NCBI GenBank assembly: GCA_016758965.1
Contig: JAEPRB010000359.1
Span: 1-30,995 of the forward strand
DNA length: 30,995 bases
Reading direction: 5' to 3'
Source: Circinella minor
Lineage: Eukaryota > Mucoromycota > Mucoromycetes > Mucorales > Lichtheimiaceae
Positions 20,017 through 30,995 of the stretch are shown here, one piece after another. Within the stretch, counting starts at the first letter, position 1; each line of letters opens with the position of its first letter. The notes under the pieces were generated by a model. It had not been told where the DNA came from, made no database searches, and saw nothing but the letters and a program-made list of their open reading frames with translations. A program made the translations under genes and the position numbers.

Positions 20017-21861
20017 ATAATTATGGATTATATCGGAGGGTCAACGCTTTGACCATCTGAGTAGATCCCGCTTTTGGTTAAGTTTGATAAAAAAAAAACA
20101 GAGTCCCCTTCTTTGGGAATATCGCTAGTGGAGTTGCTTGATAATTGCTTAGTTGATGCTGTTGCTATAGTAGCAGTGTATGTAACTATGTTACCACGAG
20201 TTTTTTCTTTTCTTTTAACACTGCAAACAAATTCCTCTATCTTTTACTCTCCCACCCCCCAAAAAAAATATCAATCAAATGATCTTCCTTCTACTTTATT
20301 TCTTTTTCCCCGAGTGGGTAATGGCGTGTGCACGCTTTATAAATATATATATTTCCTGATAAATGATTGGAAATATGTGCATAAAAAAAACATTGAACAT
20401 TGAAAAATCGAGTGAGAATAAATGTGTATAGATCCTATTTTTTATTTTTTGGCATACATTACTTGCAGCTTCTTTATTCTTAATAAAAATATTAATAATA
20501 ATAAAAAACGCCACATTACGTTTGATTTTTGGTTTAAAGGGTAATGTTGTCCAAATATAGAAAAGTCGCGCAATCCATCTAATTTCTTTCGGTGCTATGA
20601 ATATATCTTTTTTAAAAAAACATTGACCATTTTTTGTTTTATATGTAATTAATGATTGTACATGTGACTTTTTTTAATTATAATAAGAATCTCATTGCAT
20701 CAATAATAATATTAAGCATCAAGTTTTGTTTTTCTTATGATATTATTTAGGCATAATAATAAAGTTACTACAAGAACAAAAAAGTAGTTAGCAGAAGTAG
20801 TAGTGGTACAAAAAGCTATCAAATAATATATAATAAGACTTTGTTGCTCGATATAGGTAAACAAAACGTGTATACGAATGATTTCTTTTTTTTTTCTTGT
20901 ATTGTGTGATCATAAATGATAGTTATAATTTATATCTGTGTATGTCAAACTTTCTCTCTTCCCTTTTTTTCCCTTTCATTGTTGTTGTACATGTGTTCTA
21001 TTTTATTTTTATTTTATTTTTACTTTTTACTTGAAAATGACAGGTATTGCTCTTTTTTTAAGGATGAATATGTTGATGACATTATTATGTAATGACTTAT
21101 TGAAATAATTCAGGAAAGAGAGGAGGCTTTTTTTTTTACAGTATGTAACACTTTATTTATCTTTTTTGGCATGTCACTTGCCAGCTTCCGTTTCTTCCTC
21201 TCTCTCCTTTTTTGATCCAAATATCTGGATTTGGGAAGAATCAACATAAGAAAATGAAAGGGAAAATTATCAGATAAATAAAAAACTAGTTTTTAACATG
21301 ATAAACGGAAAAAAAAAAGAAATGATAAAGTAGCGCATTAAAAAATAGAAGTTTAAGAAGTCTAAGCAATCACTACTTTACTTGCTATAATTTTATATAG
21401 AAAAAGCCGATTTTAATATCCATCATGGTTTAAGTTAGTTTTGTTGCCATTAATTCTATATATTATCTTTTGTTTTTTTTTTCACTTGACAATAATATAT
21501 ATAAATATATATTATATCTTGTTATAATAAAATGGGGTTTTCATTATTCAAATGTGAATTATAGTTTCAAAATTACCTCTTACGTACACGAAAAAACTTC
21601 TCGCTACCTTCGAGTGTTTTCTTTTGTGAATATCATAAAAAAAAAACTTATGGTTACCCACAATTTATCCCTCTCCCCCCCCCCTTTTGCTGATGCACAA
21701 AAAAAAAACTTTGTGCAACAGATTTTTGAGGACTTTAAAGAAGAACGAAAAAAAAAAAAAATTGAGTGCTTGATTGATAACAAGTGATATATAATGAATT
21801 GTACAATGTAACAAAATAATAATGTCAAATCGAACAATGCCCGATTTACAAATCCGCAGCC

Positions 21862-21892
<31 letters not shown>

Positions 21893-22873
21893 ATCTCCAT
21901 CATGGAAAAAGGTTGAAAGATTATGAATATATAGTATATATTCGCATATACCCGACAAACTGTTTATTTTTCATTATGCAACCAGTTCACATCAATCCAT
22001 TCTGCTTCTTTTCTCTCTGTCTCCCATCCTTTTTTTACTCCCCCGAATTACTTTTGTTACCGCGGGTTTATTTTTTTAAGGAAAACAAGTTTAGGAAGAT
22101 GCGCGGAGAACAAGTGATATTTTTTTTTAAAAAAAATAGAGAAAACTGACAATAAAGAAGTACAAGTATAACGATAAAAAAAAGAAGACTTGTATGGTTT
22201 CTCGTTATTATAAAAAAAATTCTGAGAAAACAAGAAGATGAAGGAAAAGAAAGTTCGGGGAGTGGGCCGACGTTTGGATTCTTTTTATTAGTAGGTAATA
22301 CTAGTATAATAATATAAAACAAATTATTATAATGATTTTTATTGTTTATAGGGTTATTTGTTACGTATCAGTAAATTAGAAACGGAAGTTTGATCAATCA
22401 TGTCATTTGATAAGAAATTTATCATCTCTTTCCCATTTTCATTATAACTCTTTTTTTATAATATCAACTAATCCATTATTTCTACTATTTCTTCTATTTT
22501 CTATTGAAATGTTAAAAAAATATTTTGTATATATAGATACCCACATAACTATTGCTAAGCAAGAAAAAAACATGAACCTCTTTTTTTTTTGTTACATTAT
22601 CAGCTGAATAAGAACACATCACATTTTTGTTGTTGTTGTTGTTCAAGCCCGCAAACATATAGTATACAAACTATTTACTTCCTCATACACAATTAAGTAC
22701 AAGCCTCTATTGTTTTCCTAAAGTGAACTATTGTTGTCATATTCGTTATTAAGTATAATGGAAATATATGATTTTCCTTTTTTTACACATGAATAATAAC
22801 AATGTATGATAATCATTTGATAAAAAACCATTCTGTTAAGTATATAAATAAAAGGTACACATACTAGATGTTC

Positions 22874-23935
22874 GGGGGGAGGGACGACTGATTTGGGGGG
22901 GGAAGAGAAAGGAGATTGAATTAAGAGAAGAATAGTTATTAAAAATTGTTTTTAATGCAAATATAGATTGTAACAGCAACTTATTCATAATGTTTTTAGT
23001 AGTATTATTGTAACACATTATTACCCAAAATGATGATAACTTGTATATTTTATATGGTACATTGTTATCTGAGGCTTAGCTGTCAAACAATCCCATCAAA
23101 AAAAAAGAAGAGAAGTCTAGTATATATATTAGGTCAGAAAAGATTACACTAAAATAATAGTACTTTCTAAACAAGCTTTTTTACTACATAATTTTTTTTT
23201 AAATTTTTCCTTTTTATAAAGTATATGCGCAATGATATCTCATCACACATGTTTACTTTTGATATAATAATAAACCCGAAACCCAAGACTATGTATTTTC
23301 TCCCGTCTCAAATAATTTTAATTATGCGTGGCCTAAATGTCTTTTTCTTTTTTTTTTTTCTCACTCTCATTTTATTTTATTTTGTATTAATCGTTTAGGC
23401 GAAAGTCTTATAAAGTTAAGTTTCTTTCAGAAATAAAGTTTTTGAACTTTCTGTTCTCTCTCTCTTTCTCGTTTTTTTTTCTAATTGGAATCTTTGGTTA
23501 TAAAATGATAGAATGTAACAAAGAGAAGTTTTTTGTGATACTTTACATCTGGTCTTATCGACATGTGTTTAATTTGGGGGGAGGGAGAGAAAAATACTGA
23601 ACGAGATGAGTGGTGAGAGATAAAAAAAAACAATGATATATGTGATCAGTGCATCAACGTTTTTTTTTTTTTTTTGGTCTTTGTATCATAATACATGAAA
23701 ATCAAAGATTTCACATGGATAATATAATAGTAATAGTTAGAACAAATATAACGGTAAAAAAAACGGGGGGAGGGGGAGAGAGAAAGAGATGGGTTGGACA
23801 GCATTTGTAATTTACACATAGCACTTTTTAAAAACGGGGTGTGAGAAAGTTCCGAATTCTTGGTTAAATTTCACTTTAAATTCGAAATAAGACCGAGATT
23901 GGTGGGGGGGGGGAGAGAGAGAGGAAACGAAAAAA
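22874..23935 (+). repeat. Cluster of G-rich polypurine tracts
   Basis: Tracts of the type GGGGGGAGGGAGAG occur on the plus strand at 22874-22884, 22895-22914, 23576-23594, 23765-23793 and 23904-23935. All have the same strand bias, in DNA that is otherwise strongly AT-rich. Confidence 0.7.
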
Positions 23936-25216
23936 TATTAGCAAATATTAATGATTCAAATGTTAAAAAGTTGTTGCATATGTATATTTCTGTATATTTT
24001 AGATACATTAACTATTAGTTTATAATATACTATCATCACCGACAACAACAACAACAACAACACCAGTAACTTTAACTATATTTATATATCATGTTGGGGT
24101 AGGGGAAAAATGAACGAGAAAAAGTTTATTATAAGCGATTGAGAATATAAGTCGTCGGGTTTTTTTTTCTTACGCAATCAATAAAAAGATTATGTTATGA
24201 GAATATCACTGAGAAAAAGGTTGGATGATCTTTTTTTGATAGTCCCTGAAACTTTTTGCTGAGTAAGCTTAATACATATAAAGAATGATGACCCATGCTT
24301 AGATATAGGTGAACCTGATTTGTTATTGATAATGATAATGATAAAAGCTGTTGCTGATCGGGTACGACCGTACTTTCCATTTTTTTGATTACATACGTAC
24401 GTACTTTACAAAAAATCGTTAGAAAGAGAAAGAAAGATTGCACATCTATACACACGTACAAAAAAAAAAGCATAATATAGCCATATCAGCTACACATAGC
24501 AGCATAGATTGTCATCGAACCTTTTTTCTTGTAAAAAAGATTCACACAATTCTTTGTATAAAGAGAAAGAGAAAGATCAATAGATGATAAATAACAAAAA
24601 ACTATTATGCTCTTATTAGATCCCATAGCATATAATACTGTATATAGCCGTCCATATGTATTTAATATATCAATTTGAAATATCTAAATAACGAGTCTTT
24701 TATTATTGTCTGTTTCTGGGTAATGAAGAATGACAGAATGGTAATGGATATTAATTAAGGGTTTTCTTTTTACTTCTGCTCAAAAAAGAAAGTTGAAGAA
24801 TAAAAAGAAAGTCAAAGAATAAAAAGAAAATGAAAGAATAAAAAAATGGGCTGTACCCCACTTCTCGTATTCTTTTTTCAATATTTCATTGAACATATTA
24901 AAAAAAATTGCAAAACTTGTAAAGCTATCCCACAAGGAAGAGGAGTGGGGAGGTGTACAATGTTTCACAAAAAAATATTATATAAGTACTTAAATTAGAT
25001 ACTACGTATTGTGCCATTATATAGCATATATCTCTGTTTCCATGTAACAATTTATTGATATTTCGATCTATCGATACATTATAAGATTATTTGATGTCCT
25101 TTTTTTAAGTCTTATTACAGATGCCTTCTGGTAAATAGCGTGCAATTTTTTTTATGTGTAAATATGATGGTTTTTAGACTGTAAAAAATATATTAATATT
25201 ATTCAGGTTTATTGAT

Positions 25217-25231
25217 ATTACCATGGGCAAC
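25217..25231. promoter_or_regulatory. RFX (X-box)-like site
   Basis: ATTACCATGGGCAAC: two inverted half-sites (ATTACC and GGCAAC) with a three-base spacer, resembling the X-box. It is not close to any gene start (the nearest is the UTP15 stop, about 600 bp away), so a chance match is quite possible. Confidence 0.2.
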
Positions 25232-25838
25232 CGAATAAAAAAAAAAGGATAGTCATGACTTGATATAGAAAAAGTCACTTGTCAGAAATTAGTATACGTA
25301 CTGCAATTCTTAACATTACTATATATAAACCTTTCAATTTGATTTTTTTTGGCTATTCAATTTTTGCTTACCTGTAATAATAGTAGTGTAAGTAAAAAGT
25401 TGGAGATCTTACTTTCTATTATATACAATAAAAAAAAAGTAGAGTCATGATTTATACTTAAAAAGCATACAAGTATATTAATATATAACTTTTCATTCGA
25501 TGTATTTTTGATGTTGAAACATATTTATTATACAGGATGGGACTAGTAATATTATGTATATATTTTTTAATAATGAATAAAATAATACGTTTATTAGACA
25601 GCTGAGTGAAAAATCTTTTTTTTTTTTTTTTTTTGTCCTTAAAATATGTTATGATAAACTTCTCAGCTATCATAAAATCCATTGAAAGAAAGGATGAATG
25701 ATCAATCACCTTTTCCTCTTTTCTAACTCCCAATTATACCAACTCTTCTGCCAGCAAAAAAAAAAAAAAAAACAGTTCCTTCAGACAAGCTTGATACAAA
25801 GATTATTATTAGTAATAACTATTTTCAAAAATTATTTA

Positions 25839-27812
25839 TTATTGTGCTTTTACTTTTTCAATATTAGATAATGCAGGTGTAGTTGATGATAATGAATTGG
25901 AGGATGATGATAATGATGATAATGATGATGATGAAGTGGTAGATTTTGCGAATAACATGTCTAATGCAGCCATAGATTGAATCAAATCCTTTTGTAAATC
26001 AATTTCTCCATTTACTTTACGTGAAAGTTTCCGTAATAAGTCGTCAATAAGTGGTGATTGACCCAATACAGGTCCATAAATATCTAATGAAAAAAATTGA
26101 TTATATGATTAACATTCATATTACTCGACATTTTCTCTTTGTCGTCCTTCATTTCTTCCCTATATGTTGTATGTGCAAAACCTGATTTTAGTTCTCAAAA
26201 AAAAAAAGGAATATATATTCTTACCAAGCAATATTTCAGAAACATCCACCAATAAATTTGTATAGCTAGGTGTATTAATATGTCGAATTAAAAATGTAAC
26301 CAAAGGTTCCAATGAAACATCATCTCGACCAGATAATGATGATTCTAATACTTGACGATGCATTAATTCTTGTAACATCGCTGTCACCAATCCGGCTTGT
26401 CTTTGTGTTGGTTCCAATACAGCATCCAATGCATTATGATATTCATGTTGTTTCAAAAACTTGTCATATTTAGCTAATTTGGCACGACGTCTACGTTCCA
26501 CTGTAAAATCGGCTGCATCTCCCATACTCGATTGACCACGCATAAAGTATTGATAAGTACCCGACCGAATATAATCTTGACTCTTTTTGGTTGTTGCCTT
26601 TTCTTCACTCTTATATTGTCTTTGACGAACAGATAATAAACCATTTGCCATACCAGCTACAAGATGACTATCATCGGGTGATAATGCCACACTCATAACA
26701 GGTGCTGGGTATTTAATGCTGTGAACAACCTTATAATCTTGTACATTGTGAATTTTAACATGATGATCCAATGAACCGGTTAATAAACGTGATGCACTAC
26801 TATTAAATGCCAAACTGGTAATTGTCTTTTGATGGTTGGAAATAGCATGAATACATCGTCCACCAGCCAATAAATCCCAGACTTTGAGTGTAGGTCCACC
26901 TGCTGATACAACAGCAGATCCTCCACCTGGATACATTAAAATGGATTCAACTGGTGCACCATGTTGCATCGTCATAACACTGCTATTTGTTCTTGTATCA
27001 AATAATTTAACAGTTTGATCATAAGAACCTGTTAAGATTAAATTGGGATTATCATCGCTAACAACACCTGCTCGAACATAATCCTCATGTTCTTCAAATA
27101 CATGAACACTGGATTCAGAGGGTATATCCCAAAGACGAACTGTTTGATCGTCTGAGGCAGAAAGTACATGTGTTTTGTCATTTGAGAATCGTGCAACATG
27201 AACAGGCCTAATGTAAAATTTGTTTTTTCGTTAGTAATCTATATCTATATAAATTTATACCCCTTTATCTCACATTAGACCCCTCTCTTTTTTTAAAGAA
27301 AAAAAAAGAGATATTAATTCCAACTATTTCTTACATAGAATGTGCTCGGAAAGTTCGAAGAATAGCACGTGAATTAACATCAAACATTTGTACTAAACCA
27401 GTACCATCGCCTGCAATAATCAATTTACCGTCTTGTCTAAACGATCCAGAATAAGCAATATCTTTAAATCGTGAAATAGTTTTTTTGGCTTGGTGTGTTT
27501 TTGAAGAATAGATTTGTACGCGTGCAGAAGAAGATACAGCAAAATCGTGTGGTGATACAGGTGAGAAATTAATTGATGTGACACTACCATATTCTTTAAT
27601 CAAAATTGGAGACTACAGAAATATTTATTTTTATATGTATATAAGAAGAAATTGATCAATTTTTTTTTTATTTTAGATCCTTTGAATTTTGATCAAGAAC
27701 AATAAAAAGACAAAGATAAAATTACCTTGAAACGTTTCCAATATTTTGCTTCTGGAGTTTCTTTATATAAAACTCGAGGATTCTTTTTAATAACCAATTT
27801 TTGATAATCCAT
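25839..27812 (-). CDS. UTP15: U3 snoRNA-associated protein 15 (UTP15), t-UTP/UTP-A subunit
   Basis: Exons 27812-27726, 27612-27335, 27207-26225 and 26083-25839 (introns 113, 127 and 141 nt) join in phase to 530 aa. The start MDYQKLVIKK and KSPILIKEYGSVTSINFSP match the UTP15 N terminus. WD40 repeats fill about residues 35-317 (for example DQTVRLWD, DQTVKLFD, GPTLKVWD). A linker with GTYQYFMRG leads into the UTP15 C-terminal helical domain (about 355-490, with RRRAKLAKYDKFLKQHEYHNALD in two overlapping pieces). The tail is Ser-rich. The protein is part of the UTP-A complex of the small-subunit processome in the nucleolus, needed for the first steps of 18S pre-rRNA processing and, in yeast, efficient rDNA transcription. 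It is divergently paired with the uL15 gene. The only oddity is the low-complexity C terminus. Confidence 0.96.
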
Positions 27813-28036
27813 GGTTGTATTTTGTAAACTGTATAATGAAGATATTCTTTCTCTCTATATTTTTTTTTGTCTACTACCCGCCAATATTCAAGCATAAAAG
27901 TATAAAACAAGCCACATATAGCTGTTAAAGCGGCGGTGTTGGAAAACTAAGTGAGTTTCGATCGCGGAAGGGAGTTGTATTGATTTTGGAAATTGTGAAA
28001 GCTGTGATAACTCCCCTTCTCTAATTATCGACCAAC
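27813..28036. promoter_or_regulatory. Shared intergenic promoter of UTP15 and uL15
   Basis: Only 224 bp separate the two start codons, so both promoters and 5' UTRs must fit here. A GC-richer island (about 27930-27980, with AAGCGGCGGTGTTGG and TTTCGATCGCGG) stands out from the AT-rich surroundings and is the best candidate for factor binding. Both products serve ribosome production, so shared control is plausible. Confidence 0.55.
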
Positions 28037-29021
28037 ATGGTGAGTAACCCAATAAGAGAACTAACATAACAAAGGAGCAATGGATAAAAAGGAAAAAGAA
28101 AGAATGAGAAATAGATGGATAGATAGATAGTTGGATGGATGAATAGAAAAATATTAGATGGATCGATTGAATTTATACGAAACGCGAATGGATTCGATTT
28201 TTTAATACGCAAAGAAAAAAACGACATTTTACAACTCAAACGAATACGAATTATACTCAATTCTCCTTTTTTCTTTCAATTTATCTTTTCAAAATGCTAT
28301 AGCCTACCAGACTTCATCACAACAGAAAGAAGCGTGGACACGTTTCCGCCGGTCACGGTCGTGTTGGTAATTATCATAATTATTACTATTATTTATATAA
28401 TTCGGACAAGGTTTTTTTTTTCAAAAATAATTAATTAAACTTCAATGTAATAATTAAATTTGAATAGGTAAGCACCGCAAGCATCCCGGTGGTCGTGGTC
28501 TTGCTGGTGGTCAACACCATCACCGTATCAACATGGATAAGTACCATCCTGGTTACTTTGGTAAGGTCGGTATGCGTCACTTCCATTTGAAGCGCAACGC
28601 CTACTGGAAGCCCATTGTCAATCTTGACAAGATCTGGACTTTGGCTGGTGAAGGTGTCCGTGAAAAGTACAAGAACACTGAAAAGGTTCCTGTTGTTGAT
28701 GCTTTGGAAAACGTAAGTTCTATATATATAAATATTATGATTAAATTATTTTTATATATTTCAGTAACTAAAAAACATAATTAAAACATTTTTAGGGTTA
28801 TGCCAAGGTTTTGGCCAAGGGTTCCGTTTCTCAACCCGTCATTGTCCGTACCCGTTTCGTCTCCCGTCGCGCTGAAGAAAAGATCAAGGCTGCTGGTGGT
28901 GGTAAGTTTTTACAACCATGATATTTTAAGGGGGATTAAAAGACCATTTGATATGAATATATTTACTAATATAACTTTCATTATTTAAATCGTTTCTATA
29001 GCCGTCGAATTGATTGCTTAA
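28037..29021 (+). CDS. RPL28: 60S ribosomal protein uL15 (L27a; yeast Rpl28)
   Basis: Five exons: 28037-28039 (only the ATG), 28303-28366, 28468-28712, 28796-28901 and 29002-29021. GT-AG introns of 263, 101, 83 and 100 nt keep the phase and give 145 aa. The sequence follows uL15 closely: [20 protein letters not shown], then [30 protein letters not shown] and [13 protein letters not shown], ending ELIA. uL15 packs rRNA in the 60S subunit. A first intron directly after the start codon is common in fungal ribosomal protein genes. GC content and C-ending codons are clearly higher in the exons than in other genes of the window, as expected for a very highly expressed gene. AATAAA overlaps the stop codon (29021-29026). 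Confidence 0.98.
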
Positions 29022-29470
29022 ATAAAAAATAATAAGCTATGTACAAAAAATTAATAATAATAAAAAGAAAACAAGGCATGGTTTTTTCTTTTTTATTATA
29101 TATGTGTCTGTTTATATGATATGAATTATATGGTGGTGAAATCAAAAATGATTATATAAATATAAATTTATATTATTTATTTATTTGAAAAAAAATATGA
29201 CAAGGAGGAATGCAAAATGGGGAAACAATGTGTTTCTTTTTTTAAAAAACAAATATAGAGGAAAGGAGGAGTTGGGACTTATTTAACAATTTGTTTGATT
29301 TTGTTTCTGATTTGATATTATGAACTATATACTACTTGAATGGAAAGACAGGGGGAGAAAGGGGAGGAAAAAGGGGATAGTGAAGAAAGTGAGTTTACAG
29401 AAATAAAAGGAGGAAAGGGTGAAGAGGTATTTTTTTTTTGCTTGTTTTATTTGATAATAATAAAAAAACG

Positions 29471-29501
<31 letters not shown>

Positions 29502-29569
29502 AAAATGAAATGAATGATATGGAATAGAATGGTGAGAAATGAAATGAGAATGATATATAGTTATATTAA
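29022..29569. other. Intergenic between convergent uL15 and ubiquitin-AN1 genes
   Basis: This holds the 3' flanks of two convergent genes. It has A/T tracts, a purine-rich stretch (about 29340-29420) and (AT)14 at 29471-29498. No coding frame or RNA gene was recognised. Confidence 0.6.
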
Positions 29570-30319
<750 letters not shown>

Positions 30320-30360
30320 TTAAAATTTATTTATTGAATATACGAAACGTTGAGAAGCAG

Positions 30361-30399
<39 letters not shown>
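30361..30399. repeat. (TA)n microsatellite in the ubiquitin-AN1 promoter
   Basis: About 39 bp of nearly pure TA, interrupted once, 45-83 bp upstream of the start codon. It lies where a core promoter or 5' UTR would be, so length changes could affect expression. Confidence 0.85.
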
Positions 30400-30403
<4 letters not shown>

Positions 30404-30841
30404 AAGAGAAGGTAGAAAAAAAATATGTTTTTTAAAAAAAAAAGAAGAAACAAGAAACCAAAGGATGTGGAGCCTTTATATAGCTTTTTTTTTCTTTAAA
30501 AGAATGATTAGAAATGAATTAATGAGACTTATGAGAGGGTAATTCTTTTTTTGTCTCCGCCCTGAAAATCATAATAATTGGTTTTTCCTTGTGACAGGAA
30601 CCAATCAGGTAAGTAAGAAATTGCTCGAAGTTTAGAAGATTTAGAAACAAAAAAAAAACATACGTAATCTATTAAAAAATCAACTTCCATTGTTTGAAAA
30701 TTATTTTTCGTTTTATTGTTCTGCCGAATTACTGATCAAAAATGGAAATAATCAAACAACCAACAACAGACAAGCTCAATTTGTTTCTATGGTGATTTCT
30801 TTTTTTTAGTAGCTTGTTTAAGAATTTGTATTATTTGGCTT

Positions 30842-30856
30842 GTTACCCAGGGCAAC
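30842..30856. promoter_or_regulatory. RFX (X-box)-like site upstream of the ubiquitin-AN1 gene
   Basis: GTTACCCAGGGCAAC is a near-perfect inverted repeat (GTTACC and GGCAAC around a 3-bp spacer), about 525 bp upstream of the start codon. It matches RFX half-site rules with a longer spacer. Confidence 0.3.
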
Positions 30857-30995
30857 AATAATAAAATGGGCGGGTCTGAAGTGCCTGGGCCCAAAAATTA
30901 GCGAATCAATTTTCGAGATAGTCTCTGAAACAATGTGAGACAGCCTATCAAATTCCGAGATAGTCTCTTTTGTATTACGCGAAAAGCGCATGCTT

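Larger units (their letters stand above)
19065..25838. other. 6.8-kb region without a recognisable gene
   Basis: The longest stretch here without a gene. The first part must be the TALE promoter and the last part the UTP15 3' UTR. It contains TG repeats (19921-19941 and 20000-20016), a 27-base T run (21862-21888), several G-rich purine tracts between 22.87 and 23.94 kb, short CAA/GTT repeats (22629-22642 and about 24043-24061), and an RFX-like motif at 25217. Open frames here are simple-sequence artefacts without domains. Both strands were scanned by eye for typical motifs, tRNA boxes and snRNA signatures and none was found. Short unconserved exons or a long non-coding RNA cannot be excluded. 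Confidence 0.5.

Noticed and set aside
20074..20403. 109-codon plus-strand frame as a host gene
   Set aside because: The composition is of the intergenic type, there are no motifs, and simple-sequence runs lie in and beside it. No splice partner could be found.

Overview
The window looks like nuclear DNA of an early-diverging filamentous fungus, most likely Mucoromycota (a Mucorales-type genome). The reasons are very AT-rich intergenic DNA full of A/T tracts, compact genes cut by many short GT-AG introns (mostly 57-160 nt), a fungal-type set of genes (UTP15, uL15, LC8 dynein light chain, TALE homeobox, ECM3-like carrier), and transposon families of that lineage. The assignment is inference; no marker here fixes the species.

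Positions 1-9100 are a transposon nest. From the left: the polypurine tract and 3' LTR (16-200) of a retrotransposon that lies mostly outside the window. It cuts into a tnp2-type (CACTA/EnSpm-like) transposase gene (minus strand, 1930 to 201). A divergent 3-exon gene with one in-frame stop follows (2082-2958). Next comes a 4.9-kb TA-flanked Tc1/mariner-like element (3031-7953) with ~420-bp terminal inverted repeats about 98% identical. It carries an intact-looking DD34E transposase (4322-5656 plus likely 5' exons from 4064), a convergent second DDE-like gene that lacks the first catalytic Asp and changes frame midway (7392 to 5952), and a 79-codon ORF (3583-3822). Each inverted repeat is an array of 16-17 degenerate ~22-bp units. 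The element abuts a 1.1-kb TA-flanked MITE-like element (7954-9055) and shares its TA.

Positions 9.1-31 kb are host DNA, apart from possible repeat remnants. In order: a PIN-like/auxin-efflux-type carrier (minus, 13866-11826), cytoplasmic dynein light chain LC8 (minus, 15427-14858; exactly 89 aa after splicing), a TALE homeodomain protein (minus, 19064-17660), a 6.8-kb stretch with no recognisable gene, UTP15 (minus, 27812-25839), ribosomal protein uL15/L27a (plus, 28037-29021), and a di-ubiquitin/AN1 zinc-finger fusion (minus, 30316-29570).

Functionally, UTP15 (early 18S rRNA processing and rDNA transcription) and uL15 (60S subunit) are divergent across 224 bp, so they probably share a ribosome-biogenesis promoter. 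All splice models were assembled by hand from GT-AG sites that keep the frame. They are firm where the protein family is well known (LC8, uL15, UTP15, TALE, carrier) and weaker for the transposon genes.
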